This document shows positions 43,630 through 52,873 of a stretch of DNA of 64,000 bases, piece by piece. Position numbers and translations under genes: made by a program. Below the pieces are notes generated by a model, which saw only the letters and a list, made by a program, of their open reading frames with translations, was not told the origin of the DNA and searched no databases. How positions within the stretch are numbered: the stretch's first letter is position 1; every line of letters begins with the position of its first letter. This DNA is from CAYRAV01 sp964422365 (GTDB lineage Bacteria > Bacillota > Clostridia > Lachnospirales > Lachnospiraceae): positions 28,753 to 92,752 of the forward strand of contig CAYRAV010000004.1 of the NCBI GenBank assembly GCA_964422365.1, given 5' to 3'.

Positions 43630-45231
43630 ATGGCTGTAAAATATGTATTTGTAACTGGTGGAGTTGTTTCAGGATTAGGAAAAGGAATTACTGCTGCGTC
43701 ATTAGGACGTCTTCTTAAAATGCGCGGTTACAGTGTGACAATGCAGAAATTTGATCCTTATATCAATGTAGATCCAGGTACAATGAATCCTATTCAGCAT
43801 GGTGAAGTTTTTGTTACAGATGATGGGGCAGAAACTGATTTGGATTTGGGGCATTACGAACGTTTTATTGATGAGAATTTAACAAAACGATCTAATGTTA
43901 CAACTGGTAAGGTGTATTGGTCTGTATTATCAAAAGAACGCCGTGGAGATTTTGGAGGAGGCACTGTCCAGGTGATTCCACATATTACAAATGAAATCAA
44001 AGAACGTTTTTACCGCAATGACGGCTGCTCTGATACCCAGATTGCTATTATTGAAGTAGGTGGAACAGTTGGTGATATCGAAAGCCAGCCTTTTTTAGAA
44101 TCCATACGTCAATTTCAGCATGATGTTGGCAGAGAAAATGCAATTTTAATTCATGTTACTTTGATTCCTTATCTGAAAGCCTCTCAGGAAATAAAAACCA
44201 AACCTACACAGGCAAGCGTAAAAGAATTACAGGGTATGGGCATCCAGCCTGACATCATCGTATGCCGCACAGAAATACCTCTTGATAGCAGCATCAAAGA
44301 TAAGATTGCTTTATTCTGTAATGTACCAAAGCAACATGTATTACAGAATCTTGATGTAGAAACATTATATGAAGCACCACTTGCAATGGAAAAAGAACAC
44401 TTGGCAGATGTGGTGTGTTCTTGTCTGAAACTAGACTGCCCTGAACCAGATTTAAAGGAATGGCAGGATATGGTGCATGCCTTGAAATATCCTGAAAAAG
44501 AAGTTAGCATTGCATTAGTTGGTAAATATATTGCTCTTCATGATGCTTATATCAGCGTTGTGGAGGCATTGAAACATGGAGCAGTTGCACATAATGCCAG
44601 CGTTAATATTAAATGGATTCTATCTGAAGATTTAACAGATGATAATGCAGATGAATTGTTAGGGGATGTTTCTGGTATTATTGTTCCAGGAGGATTTGGA
44701 AGCCGTGGTATGGACGGTAAAATTACAGCCATTAAATATGCTCGTGAAAAGAATGTTCCATTTCTCGGATTATGTGTTGGTATGCAGCTTGCTATTGTAG
44801 AATTTGCAAGAAATGTACTTGGTTTTGCAGATGCACATAGTGTAGAATTAGATCCTGGCACTACTCACCCTGTGATTCACTTAATGCCAGAGCAGGATGG
44901 TATAGAAGATCTGGGTGGTACCTTAAGACTTGGTGCCTATCCCTGTGTTCTTTCTGAAAACAGTAAGGCTTATAAACTTTATGGACAAAAGGAGATTCAG
45001 GAACGTCACAGACACCGCTATGAAGTAAATAACTATTATAGGGATGATTTAATCAAAGGCGGTTTGACTTTATCCGGTCTGTCTCCTGACGGACGTATTG
45101 TTGAAATGATGGAATTAGATTCTCATCCTTGGTTTATTGCAACACAGGCACATCCTGAATTTAAATCAAGACCAAACAGACCACACCCGCTGTTCAAAGG
45201 ATTTATTGGTGCAGCATTAGAGCGCGCTTGA
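43630..45231 (+). CDS. pyrG: CTP synthase
   Basis: 533 residues from ATG 43630 (MAVKYVFVTGGVVSGLGKG); AAAGGAGG is 9 nt upstream, so the earlier in-frame ATG at 43561 is rejected. Amidoligase domain with GGVVSGLGKG, KFDPYINVDPGTM, GGTVGDIES; C-terminal glutaminase with Cys in FLGLCVGMQ and His/Glu in QAHPEFKSRP. Converts UTP to CTP. TATAAT at 43523-43528 may be the -10. The last codons, LERA and TGA, lie inside a family A repeat terminus, so the natural C-terminus was replaced. Confidence 0.96.
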   Translation: MAVKYVFVTGGVVSGLGKGITAASLGRLLKMRGYSVTMQKFDPYINVDPGTMNPIQHGEVFVTDDGAETDLDLGHYERFIDENLTKRSNVTTGKVYWSVLSKERRGDFGGGTVQVIPHITNEIKERFYRNDGCSDTQIAIIEVGGTVGDIESQPFLESIRQFQHDVGRENAILIHVTLIPYLKASQEIKTKPTQASVKELQGMGIQPDIIVCRTEIPLDSSIKDKIALFCNVPKQHVLQNLDVETLYEAPLAMEKEHLADVVCSCLKLDCPEPDLKEWQDMVHALKYPEKEVSIALVGKYIALHDAYISVVEALKHGAVAHNASVNIKWILSEDLTDDNADELLGDVSGIIVPGGFGSRGMDGKITAIKYAREKNVPFLGLCVGMQLAIVEFARNVLGFADAHSVELDPGTTHPVIHLMPEQDGIEDLGGTLRLGAYPCVLSENSKAYKLYGQKEIQERHRHRYEVNNYYRDDLIKGGLTLSGLSPDGRIVEMMELDSHPWFIATQAHPEFKSRPNRPHPLFKGFIGAALERA

Positions 45232-45348
45232 AAATTGCCTGTTACAAGATGTGCATCACAATTTGTGGGGGGATTTGGTCCAAATTTATGAGTTGCAGCG
45301 AGCTGCATGGAATGAATTTGGGACAATGAATTTTCAAACAGGCTTGTG
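45218..45348. repeat. Family A repeat fused to the pyrG 3' end
   Basis: Left end TTAGAGCGCGCTTGAAAATTGCC to right end CAATGAATTTTCAAACAGGC, with ACAAGATGTGCATCACAATT and TTGGTCCAAATTTATGAG inside. About 130 bp, shorter than the 166-170 bp copies because the second half is missing the GTGCAGATTG part. It provides the pyrG stop (45229-45231). Confidence 0.8.
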
Positions 45349-45358
45349 CATGAGAATA

Positions 45359-45407
45359 AAAAGATAAAAGAGTAGAAAGGATTTTTCTTTCTACTCTTTT
45401 ATCTTTT
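45359..45407. terminator. 21-bp perfect-stem terminator overlapping the lspA 3' end
   Basis: AAAAGATAAAAGAGTAGAAAG pairs exactly with CTTTCTACTCTTTTATCTTTT over a 7-nt loop. It ends pyrG (+) and lspA (-). The right arm is also the coding sequence for the last lspA codons (EKIKE, TAG at 45391-45393). Confidence 0.9.
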
Positions 45408-45858
45408 CTATTAAAACAATGATTGCTCCTAATATAATAAACATGTCCCCCAGATTAAATATAATTTGTTTTAGTTTTTTCCAGCCAATATTAAAACGAA
45501 AATAATCAACTACATAGCCGCGCTCCATTCTGTCATATACATTACTGGCACTTCCTCCTAGCAATAATGCCATACCAAAACAATATAACATACTTTTTTT
45601 CCGAACCAGAACGAATGTAAATGCTACAATAATACCTCCCAATATCAATTCCGAAATTCTCCTGATTGTGTTTGGTTTTCTCTCACCGAAATTAAGCACC
45701 GCTCCAAAATTATGGCTCTTGTCTATAATGATTTTATTGTGAAACACTTTTTCCTGCAATTCTTTTGCCTTTATCGATGCCCCCCTACCTTGCTCAATCT
45801 GATGTTTGATGAATAAATCCAAAAATAATATTATCCCTGCTAAGGCTATGAAAAACAT
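45391..45858 (-). CDS. lspA: Signal peptidase II family protein
   Basis: 155 residues, membrane protein with four likely spans (about 2-15, 65-85, 90-103, 130-150). Removes signal peptides from prolipoproteins. N-terminal LDLFIKHQ, HNFGAVLNFG, GGSASNVYDR and FNLGDMFI correspond to the LspA conserved blocks DxxxK, HNxGAAFG, GGAxGNxxDR and FNxADxxI; both catalytic Asp residues are there. Several block positions are changed (Ala-Ser, NLGD), and the middle loop has an added KKLKQI. It may be a second, diverged LspA. Confidence 0.82.
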   Translation of the reverse strand: MFFIALAGIILFLDLFIKHQIEQGRGASIKAKELQEKVFHNKIIIDKSHNFGAVLNFGERKPNTIRRISELILGGIIVAFTFVLVRKKSMLYCFGMALLLGGSASNVYDRMERGYVVDYFRFNIGWKKLKQIIFNLGDMFIILGAIIVLIEKIKE

Positions 45859-45880
45859 GTATTTCCCCCTTTCTACTGTG

Positions 45881-45905
45881 GCAGTGAATTTTTAAACACG
45901 CTCTA
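45881..45905. repeat. Family A repeat end fragment
   Basis: GGCAGTGAATTTTTAAACACGCTCTA is the right terminus of family A, left alone between the GT2 gene and lspA. Confidence 0.7.
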
Positions 45906-45913
45906 ATGCGGAT

Positions 45914-46900
45914 TTACTTCCCTTTTTCTTCTTTAACATGCATCAAAATCTTATAACATTCTTCTAACTTTTCTTTTGAAAAAGTTTCCTGATAACGAAT
46001 ATCTAATATACTTTTTGTTTCATGATGGCTGTTATAAAACCAGTTTGAGGCTTCTTCTATCTGCCCATTCTCCATATAAAACATGCCTATTTCATAACAT
46101 GCTTCTGATGAGGGTTCTGTTACAATATCTTTCATCGCATATTGAAAGAATGACACTATATTTTTCTCCAAACGAAATACATGTGCCAGAACACAAGCTG
46201 CTTCTTTGATTTCATCTATACTTCTTTTGTTATCTTCTATAGAAGCTAAAAAGAAGCCTTTTGCTTCAATAAAATCTTCAGTGCCCCCGGCAATGAATAG
46301 TTCTCTGGCATACATATTATGAAGATGCTTATTCAGATATGTTCCATTCTGAAACATTTTCTGAAACAGAGAAAAATCACGTTTTCCATGATTACCAGTC
46401 GGCATATGCTGAATTTCTATCTCACTGTCATATATGACTGGTTCTAGACGTACCATTTCATGAATGGGATTTTGCCATATAAAATTTCTCTGGCGTTTAT
46501 ATAATTTAGGTCTGTATTCCCTGTCAAAATTATATGTAGTGTTATATTGTTTTTGATTGCAGTACAACATCTGTACAATTTCAATTTCCGGTAGCAAAAC
46601 CTGCTTTAATTGGAGAAATTTTTTCTGGTTTCCCTTATCAATTATTTCATCCGCATCTGCACAGTAAATATACTCTTTTGTGGCTTTTGAAAAAGAAAAA
46701 TTTCTTGCTTTTGAAAAATCATCTTCCCATTTATAATCATAAATCTGATCTGTATAATTTTTTGCAATTTCTTTTGTTTTATCCGTAGAACCTGTATCTA
46801 CAATAATAAATTCATCTGCAATCTCTTTTAAGCTGTCTAGACATCTGGCAAGTACCAGTTCTTCATTTTTTACAATCATACATACACTTATTGTAATCAT
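45914..46900 (-). CDS. Family 2 glycosyltransferase with C-terminal helical repeats
   Basis: 328 residues. GT-A catalytic part with SVCMIVKNEELVLARCLDSL, EFIIVDTGSTDKT and metal-binding YCADADEII (DxD), then FIWQNPIHEMV. From about 215 the chain is helical and TPR-like (ACYEIGMFYMENGQIEEASNWF). This is the SunS/tetratricopeptide GT2 type found beside surface-glycan and bacteriocin genes. The donor and acceptor cannot be told from sequence. No membrane spans. Confidence 0.85.
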   Translation of the reverse strand: MITISVCMIVKNEELVLARCLDSLKEIADEFIIVDTGSTDKTKEIAKNYTDQIYDYKWEDDFSKARNFSFSKATKEYIYCADADEIIDKGNQKKFLQLKQVLLPEIEIVQMLYCNQKQYNTTYNFDREYRPKLYKRQRNFIWQNPIHEMVRLEPVIYDSEIEIQHMPTGNHGKRDFSLFQKMFQNGTYLNKHLHNMYARELFIAGGTEDFIEAKGFFLASIEDNKRSIDEIKEAACVLAHVFRLEKNIVSFFQYAMKDIVTEPSSEACYEIGMFYMENGQIEEASNWFYNSHHETKSILDIRYQETFSKEKLEECYKILMHVKEEKGK

Positions 46901-46910
46901 AATTTACACC

Positions 46911-46975
46911 AAATCCATCAACCACAAGCATGCTTGCATTTGATAAACGCAAACACAAAAGCTGAAAAATGTGTT
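46911..46975. repeat. Short two-copy element (copy 2)
   Basis: CACCAAATCCATCAACCACA, then GCATGCTTGCATTTGATAAA and GCAAACACAAAAGCTGAAAA. It matches 38108-38172, and both follow the 5' side of a minus-strand gene by the same distance. Confidence 0.4.
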
Positions 46976-47059
46976 TGCATATTTTCCCTTTCTTTAATTT
47001 TACTATATGAATAACCATAGCTGTTATAATTGATACAAGTGTTAGCCTTTCTACATTAC

Positions 47060-47225
47060 TAGAGCGTGTTTGAAAATTGCTTGTTACAAGATGTGCGCGT
47101 CACAATTTGTGGGGGATTTGTTCCAAATTTATGAGTTGTAGCGGGCTGCATCGATTAAATTTGGATCAAATGGCACACAAAGTGGGGCGTGCAGATTGCA
47201 GCAATGAATTTTCAAACACGCTCTA
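47060..47225. repeat. Family A repeat, best-preserved copy
   Basis: Exact 19-bp inverted ends TAGAGCGTGTTTGAAAATT and AATTTTCAAACACGCTCTA frame 166 bp. The interior ATTTGTTCCAAATTTA / TTAAATTTGGATCAAAT can fold back, as can the GTTACAAGATGTGCGCG / GTGCAGATTGCAGC arms. No ORF. A non-autonomous element is the likely nature. Confidence 0.85.
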
Positions 47226-47283
47226 AAGCATAACATACATGCAGCTAATTACAACAGCTATTCTTTTTTACCTTCCCTTTCAA

Positions 47284-47754
47284 TCAGTTATGCCCAAAAG
47301 ATGCTTTTTGACGCAGCAACTGGTCTAATACCGCTTTATATACAATAACAATGTGTGCATCAATATAACAAAACTTATTTACTACAAATTCATAAGTTTT
47401 ATACAAAAAGCAGACACTCATCGCTGCTATTGCAGCTATAGTAACAATTGGCAGTAATCCCTGTATTATAATAAATGCCACTGATAGAAAATAAAAAACC
47501 ACCGCAAAACTATAGCTCTTGTTAATCCCCAGCGACTCACACATAGCACCCAATAAACGTTCTAATCTCTCCTGCAAATCAGCAACTTCATTTTCTTTCA
47601 GTTTTTCATATATATCATTATAGATTTCTTCATTTTGCAGTTCTCTATTATCATATTTTTTTTCTTCTATTAATTTTTGATAACAGCGAAAATATTTATG
47701 GTAACTATATTCTCCAAGCTCCTTGCTGATAAGCTTTCTAAATATACTTGACAT
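47284..47754 (-). CDS. Two-TM membrane protein of unknown function
   Basis: 156 residues. A charged N-terminal region (KYFRCYQKLIEEKKYDNREL, coiled-coil-like to about 80) leads to two hydrophobic segments: about 85-101 (FAVVFYFLSVAFIIIQGLL) and 102-118 (PIVTIAAIAAMSVCFLY). A short basic tail follows. No family recognised. Ribosome site is weak. Stands alone between a family A repeat and a 600-bp gap. Confidence 0.6.
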   Translation of the reverse strand: MSSIFRKLISKELGEYSYHKYFRCYQKLIEEKKYDNRELQNEEIYNDIYEKLKENEVADLQERLERLLGAMCESLGINKSYSFAVVFYFLSVAFIIIQGLLPIVTIAAIAAMSVCFLYKTYEFVVNKFCYIDAHIVIVYKAVLDQLLRQKASFGHN

Positions 47755-48024
47755 ACAAATTCACCAACCTTTCCCATATATGTGCGAGTGTTTTATACAC
47801 ATACTGACAGATAGGAACGTCTTTCCTTTACACATCAGCCTATACTTTTATACCCATATAAACAAATCAGAATACTAATCTTCACACATATTTCTGCTGT
47901 TATATTTTCTTTCGCTTTTTATTATTCATTTTATACCACTATATTATGCAAACTCTTTAAGTTTTGCACAATGATTTTTCGCATTTTTTTAGATTTTGTT
48001 TTACAAAATTGTAGCTATTCCGAA

Positions 48025-48195
48025 AATACCATTCACAAAATGCCAGAATTCCATATCCACTAAAACAAAATACTTTGACTGGTCATTTTTGTTCATAATG
48101 CTGTTACCAGCTATGAATCCATATGTGCAAATGGTACTTTATGAGCAAGCTCCCATGTACAATCTACATATGACTTCGCACCTTCTGAACAGTTG
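48025..48195. repeat. Family B repeat in inverted orientation
   Basis: Reads as the reverse complement of the 10855-11036 and 52200-52350 segments: ACTAAAACAAAATACTTTG, TGCTGTTACCAGCTATGAA, CATATGTGCAAATGGTACTT, TATGAGCAAGCTCCCATGT and TTCTGAACAGTTG. No gene lies in 47755-48339. Confidence 0.7.
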
Positions 48196-48339
48196 CACAA
48201 AATTTTCATAAATGTTCACATACTTGTCATATTTTCCTCATATATGTCTGATACAATTTAAATATAAGATAACAGAAACCAATCACTGAACGGTTCAAAA
48301 GATTTCATTATTGCTAATAAGACATTTTTTCATAAACAA

Positions 48340-48365
48340 CCCTGGTAAATCCCCTTTTACCAGGG
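48340..48365 (-). terminator. Terminator of the receiver-HPt gene
   Basis: CCCTGGTAAA / TTTACCAGGG stem 7 nt past the stop codon; the T-tail (TTGTTT) is modest. Confidence 0.75.
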
Positions 48366-48372
48366 TCTCCTC

Positions 48373-49467
48373 TTATATTTCAGTTCTTTTCATTTGTTCC
48401 ACCTGTGTAAGCAATTCCAATGCTTCCTCATACTGAAAACTCTGTATCATTTTTGACATATGCAGCAATTTTTCCCTAATTTCACCTTTACTTCCTTTTA
48501 ATAAATGTTCTGACATTTCTTCTAAATAATTGAACTCATAACATTCCAAATAATACTTCAGTTCATTTAATACATAAAAAAATTCTTCCCCTGCCATAGG
48601 TTGGTATGCATCTTCTGCATAGCCATGCAGTGCATCATATTCTTTCATTGCCAGTTCCAGCTGGCTGCTAAATTCCTCCATTCTTTTTATATAATCATCT
48701 ATCTTTTCATTTACAGTATCTACATCATTATTTCCAGCTGCTAATTCCAGCTGATTAGAACGAGCAGATAATTCCTTTGCCCCGATATTTACTAATACAC
48801 CTTTCATACTATGAAATGCAATCTTCATAGATGACACTTGTGTCTGGGCATCATTTAACATCTTTAGCCTTTTTGTTGTAAGTTGTATATTTCCCACAGA
48901 TGCCTTTAACACTTTTATATAATTCTCTGTATTATATCCAATATGCTTCAATCCCATAGGAATATTTAATGATTTTACACTAGAGAAAATGCGGTTAATT
49001 TCTGACAACTCATCCTTACTATTTTCCTTTGGTGCCTCTATCACAGTATTATGTGCTTTCTCATCCTCTAATTTTTCAAGAGGCATCCATCTTTTCAAAA
49101 TTTTTATCACACCTGTCCGCTCCATCGGCTTTGACATCACATCATCTACACCTGCTGCTTCAAAATCATGCTTCATATCCTGTGTTACATTTGCAGATAA
49201 TGCCACAATAATCGGACGTTTCACTTTTGCCAGCTTACGTATTTCCTGTGTTGCCTCAATTCCGTTCATTTCCGGCATCAGATAATCCATAAAAATAATA
49301 TCATAATCCGTTCTTTTTGCTTTCTCTATTGCAATTTTTCCGGAAACTGCTTCTTCTGTTTCAATGTTAAATTGATTAAGCATACTAACAACAACTAAAA
49401 CATTTACTTCATTATCATCTACCACCAATGCTTTTACTCCGTGAGTTTTAAATATCTCTTCTGCCAT
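48373..49467 (-). CDS. Receiver-domain protein with HPt domain
   Basis: 364 residues. Receiver domain at 12-130 with acidic pair Asp17/Asp18, phospho-acceptor Asp61 in IIFMDYLMPEMNG, Ser in ALSANV and Lys in DVMSKPM. After a linker, a helical HPt domain (about 180-275) holds the phospho-His in AFHSMKGVLVNIGA. A third helical part (280-364) is unrecognised. No DNA-binding output, so it is a phosphorelay link. GGAGT precedes ATG. It follows the GGDEF-EAL gene by 108 bp, so it may belong to one signalling pathway. Confidence 0.9.
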   Translation of the reverse strand: MAEEIFKTHGVKALVVDDNEVNVLVVVSMLNQFNIETEEAVSGKIAIEKAKRTDYDIIFMDYLMPEMNGIEATQEIRKLAKVKRPIIVALSANVTQDMKHDFEAAGVDDVMSKPMERTGVIKILKRWMPLEKLEDEKAHNTVIEAPKENSKDELSEINRIFSSVKSLNIPMGLKHIGYNTENYIKVLKASVGNIQLTTKRLKMLNDAQTQVSSMKIAFHSMKGVLVNIGAKELSARSNQLELAAGNNDVDTVNEKIDDYIKRMEEFSSQLELAMKEYDALHGYAEDAYQPMAGEEFFYVLNELKYYLECYEFNYLEEMSEHLLKGSKGEIREKLLHMSKMIQSFQYEEALELLTQVEQMKRTEI

Positions 49468-49575
49468 GCTATCATACTCCTATCATTTTTCTGACACACA
49501 AACCATAGCATCCTTGTCATAAACAGTTTTTGTATCAAGCCTTTCACTCTTTACAAGCTCACTTGTATTTTTTTA

Positions 49576-51969
49576 TTACTCTTCTTTCATATAAGTTTCC
49601 AAAAATACATCTTCTGGTATTGGTTTTCCATATAAATATCCCTGATATCTATCTGTATTTAAAAACATTAAAAATTCCATCTGCTGTCTGGTTTCTACAC
49701 CTTCCACAATAATCTGCATGTCCATACTATGTGCCAGTTCTGCAATAGCACTTAATAAACTTGGATTAAAATTACTTGTTCCATAGCTGTCAATAAAACT
49801 TTTATCAATTTTTATGTAATCCAACGGCATTTCCATAATATGATTCAAAGAAGAATAGCCTGTCCCAAAATCATCCAGTGCAATTCCGAAACCTTGTTTT
49901 TTCAGTTCCATTAGTACCGTTTTCATCAAATCCATATCTTCTACGGCAAGACTCTCTGTTACTTCTAAAATGATATTTGTTTTTTCTACCCCTACCTCCT
50001 CTGCAATATCAACAATATGCTCTACAATATTGGGCTGTACTAATTGCACAACAGACAGATTAACACTAATAGAAAATGACTCTTTGCTTTTTTTATTCCA
50101 TTCTTTACATACTTCAAATGCCTTTCGCAATACATACTCCCCTATCGGCACAATCAGTCCCAAATATTCTGATAACGGAATAAACTTAGTTGGTGTTACA
50201 AAACCAAGCTCTGGACTTTTCCATCTTAACAGTGCTTCTGCTGCAATCACTTTCTTATCAAGACTTCTTACAATTGGCTGATAATATAGTTCAAACTCTA
50301 CACATTCTTTCTTAATGGCTTTTCGTAAATATTTTTCATAATTCACTCTGTCAATAGATTTTTCCACAGAATGTTCCTTATAATAACAAACTCTATTCTT
50401 TCCCTTACTTTTTGCTTCATATACAGCTGTATCTGCAAATTTCAATAATTCTCTTGGTTCTGTACTATAAAATGGGTAGGACACAATTCCCATGCTCATG
50501 GTACAATAACATTCTTTTTCCTTCAAAATCCACGGCTGGTCAAATAAATTATGAAGTTTCTCTAAAACATCTTCTATTCTTTCCTCATATATTTCATCTA
50601 ATAATATCAAAAAGCCATCTCCGTCCACACGATAACAATGATTTTGTATTTCTGGTATTTCATCAATAGAATCGGCAATTTTTTTCAACAAAATATCTCC
50701 ATATTCAGGACTAAGCCCATCATTGATATGTTTAAAATCATCTAAATCAAACATAATAATATATCCTTGTTTTCCATGTTTGATGGCCCGTTCAATAAAA
50801 GCAGGAGCATCTAATTCATATTTATGCCTATTTGGCAAACCTGTCAAAAAATCCAACATTGCTTTATTTTTCTCAAAGTTTTCCTGCCTTTCTAACTCCT
50901 GTACTACTTTTTCATTTATAATACGAAGAATCGAAATATTATATTTTTCTTCTCCGCTTACTATAACATCTATCTTCTCTTCTTCCAGCCAGATTGCTGT
51001 ACCATCTGCCTTTAACACCCGGTATTTTCTATATATATGCCCATTTTCTCCTTTTTGGAATATGTTTTTACTGACTTCGTTATAATCTTCTTCAAAAATC
51101 AGATCTTTCCAACATTTTTTCTCAGCATATACATCATCTGCCTTATATCCTAGCATCTCAAAATTTGATGTAATAAACTCTAATTCCATCTTCTCACTTA
51201 TTTTGTATGTAATTACAATTAGATTACTCTGTCCTACAATTTCACAAAGAATTGTACTTTCTTTCAAACTTCTATTGAATAATTCCTGATATTGCTCTCT
51301 ATTAAGGATTAGAGTATATACTCCTAAAATTCCTTCTACTATTCCGTTCTTATTAATGATAGGCATTCGGCTCATCTTGCAAAAATAACAGCCCTCATCT
51401 TTTTTGTATAACTGTTCAATCGCATTATATTGACATTCTTTGCTCTGTATCAATTCATTTTCCATTTTCTGGATATCTTCTATTGTTTCAATTCCAATCA
51501 AATCTGTATTTCTAATTTCCCGATCATCTGCCTCATAATCAAAGTCTTGTTTTGCAAACTTATTCAATCCTTTATAATATCCTTTTATATTTTTCCAAAA
51601 TATTCTTGGAACCTGTGAAATCAGATACTTTGAAAAAAAACTTTTATATGAGTGTTCCATAAAGCAAAAGATGATATGATTTTGGTCTAACTCAAAACAA
51701 TTCACTTCAATGTCTATCGTTTTTCTTTCTTTTCCATCTGTAATCTTTTGATTAAGATAAACCATTGAACCGTTTTCTAATAATTCTTTGCTTAACTTTA
51801 GTTTTCCATTTTCCCAAAGCAAATTAATATTTTTACAGGATACCCCTATCATCTTCCCTGCCTGTTTGTTCATTGCTATTATTCTTCCTGTTTCGTAAAT
51901 ATAAACAACAGTCGGAAAATCGATAGTTTCCACCAATTCAATATATTGTTTTTTTATTGCCGCTTTCAT
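49576..51969 (-). CDS. PAS-GGDEF-EAL c-di-GMP protein
   Basis: 797 residues from ATG 51969 (MKAAIKKQYIEL), AGAGGGAG 9-10 nt upstream; ATG 51990 is also possible. PAS-like modules (about 15-120, 225-365), then GGDEF (about 365-525) with DFKHINDGLSPEYGD but signature VDGDGF in place of GGDEF, so cyclase activity is doubtful. EAL domain (about 545-795) keeps EALLRW, SVNLS, LEVTES, DDFGTGYSSL, KIDKSFI and VEGVET, as in active phosphodiesterases. Probably degrades c-di-GMP. No membrane spans, so the input is cytosolic. Confidence 0.92.
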   Translation of the reverse strand: MKAAIKKQYIELVETIDFPTVVYIYETGRIIAMNKQAGKMIGVSCKNINLLWENGKLKLSKELLENGSMVYLNQKITDGKERKTIDIEVNCFELDQNHIIFCFMEHSYKSFFSKYLISQVPRIFWKNIKGYYKGLNKFAKQDFDYEADDREIRNTDLIGIETIEDIQKMENELIQSKECQYNAIEQLYKKDEGCYFCKMSRMPIINKNGIVEGILGVYTLILNREQYQELFNRSLKESTILCEIVGQSNLIVITYKISEKMELEFITSNFEMLGYKADDVYAEKKCWKDLIFEEDYNEVSKNIFQKGENGHIYRKYRVLKADGTAIWLEEEKIDVIVSGEEKYNISILRIINEKVVQELERQENFEKNKAMLDFLTGLPNRHKYELDAPAFIERAIKHGKQGYIIMFDLDDFKHINDGLSPEYGDILLKKIADSIDEIPEIQNHCYRVDGDGFLILLDEIYEERIEDVLEKLHNLFDQPWILKEKECYCTMSMGIVSYPFYSTEPRELLKFADTAVYEAKSKGKNRVCYYKEHSVEKSIDRVNYEKYLRKAIKKECVEFELYYQPIVRSLDKKVIAAEALLRWKSPELGFVTPTKFIPLSEYLGLIVPIGEYVLRKAFEVCKEWNKKSKESFSISVNLSVVQLVQPNIVEHIVDIAEEVGVEKTNIILEVTESLAVEDMDLMKTVLMELKKQGFGIALDDFGTGYSSLNHIMEMPLDYIKIDKSFIDSYGTSNFNPSLLSAIAELAHSMDMQIIVEGVETRQQMEFLMFLNTDRYQGYLYGKPIPEDVFLETYMKEE

Positions 51970-52054
51970 ACTAATCAACTCCCTCTGCATCTCTTTCCAT
52001 TATAACGAAAATCGCATACTTTCGCAAGATGTCAGACAATACTTCCTTCATATT

Positions 52055-52360
52055 TATAACAATTCAGCTATGACATTCATACCCTATTTTCAGTGCAAAG
52101 CACATCTATTGTGGCAGCCCAAATGGTATAATTTTCCAAAATGTACATTATCACCAAAAAATTTACAGTTTGGCTGGTAAATGATTCATGTTGTGCATCC
52201 GCCCTATAAAAACAATTGTATATGGCAGCTTGCTCATAAAGTACTATTTGCACATATGGCTTCATAGCTGGTAACAGCATCATGAACAAAATAACCAGCC
52301 AAAGCATTTTATTTTAGTGGATATGGATATTCTGACATTTTTCGAATGGCACTTCCGAAT
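52055..52360. repeat. Family B repeat, longest copy
   Basis: About 300 bp: ATAACAATTCAGCTATGAC, TTTTCAGTGCAAAGCACATC, AAAATTTACAGTTTGGCTGG, GTATATGGCAGCTTGCTCAT, GGCTTCATAGCTGGTAACA and AACCAGCCAAAGCATTTTAT. It seems to combine modules found apart elsewhere (14854, 10855). No gene is seen in 51970-52613. Confidence 0.75.
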
Positions 52361-52383
52361 AATTACTATATGTTATAATAAAA

Positions 52384-52424
52384 AAACTGTTGCAAAAACA
52401 GATGCTTGTTTTTACAACAGTTTC
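52384..52424 (-). terminator. Intrinsic terminator, minus strand
   Basis: AACTGTTGTAAAAAC / GTTTTTGCAACAGTT stem with an 8-nt loop and a run of seven T on the minus strand. It lies about 190 bp beyond the cold-shock gene and could end that transcript. Confidence 0.85.
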
Positions 52425-52613
52425 CTTCAGCCTGCAAAATAATAATAAATACTATTATACTTTTACAGAAATCAATTTCATAAAACAATACTACCTTCAC
52501 TATAAAACTTTTTGTACCAAATTACTATTTAAAATAATCTGGCCAGCATTATGAGTTGCCTCTTATTGCACAATAAATCATATATAAAAAAGGTACACTG
52601 AAAAGAAATTTGA

Positions 52614-52814
52614 TTAAACTCTTGTTACGTTAGTAGCCTGAGGTCCTTTTGCTCCTTCTACTACTTCGTATTCTACTTCCTGTCCTTCTTCTAAGGATTT
52701 GAATCCTTCCATATTAAGACCAGTGTAGTGTACGAATACATCGTTTCCTTCTGCATCAGAAATAAATCCGAATCCTTTTTGGTTGTTAAACCATTTTACT
52801 GTACCTCTGTTCAT
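52614..52814 (-). CDS. Cold-shock protein, CspA family
   Basis: 66 residues from ATG 52814 (MNRGTVKWFNNQKGFGFI); GGAGG lies 8 nt upstream, so the ATG at 52829 is not used. Single cold-shock OB fold with both RNA-binding motifs KGFGFI and VFVHY. Acts as an RNA chaperone. Its 5' leader runs about 60 bp to the DUF1294 gene. Confidence 0.95.
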   Translation of the reverse strand: MNRGTVKWFNNQKGFGFISDAEGNDVFVHYTGLNMEGFKSLEEGQEVEYEVVEGAKGPQATNVTRV

Positions 52815-52873
52815 TTTGTTGTCCTCCAATAAATATAAATTACATTGTACTCATGTACAATATAATTATTTTA

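Noticed and set aside
52077..52307. 76-codon minus-strand ORF
   Set aside because: Falls wholly within a family B repeat copy.
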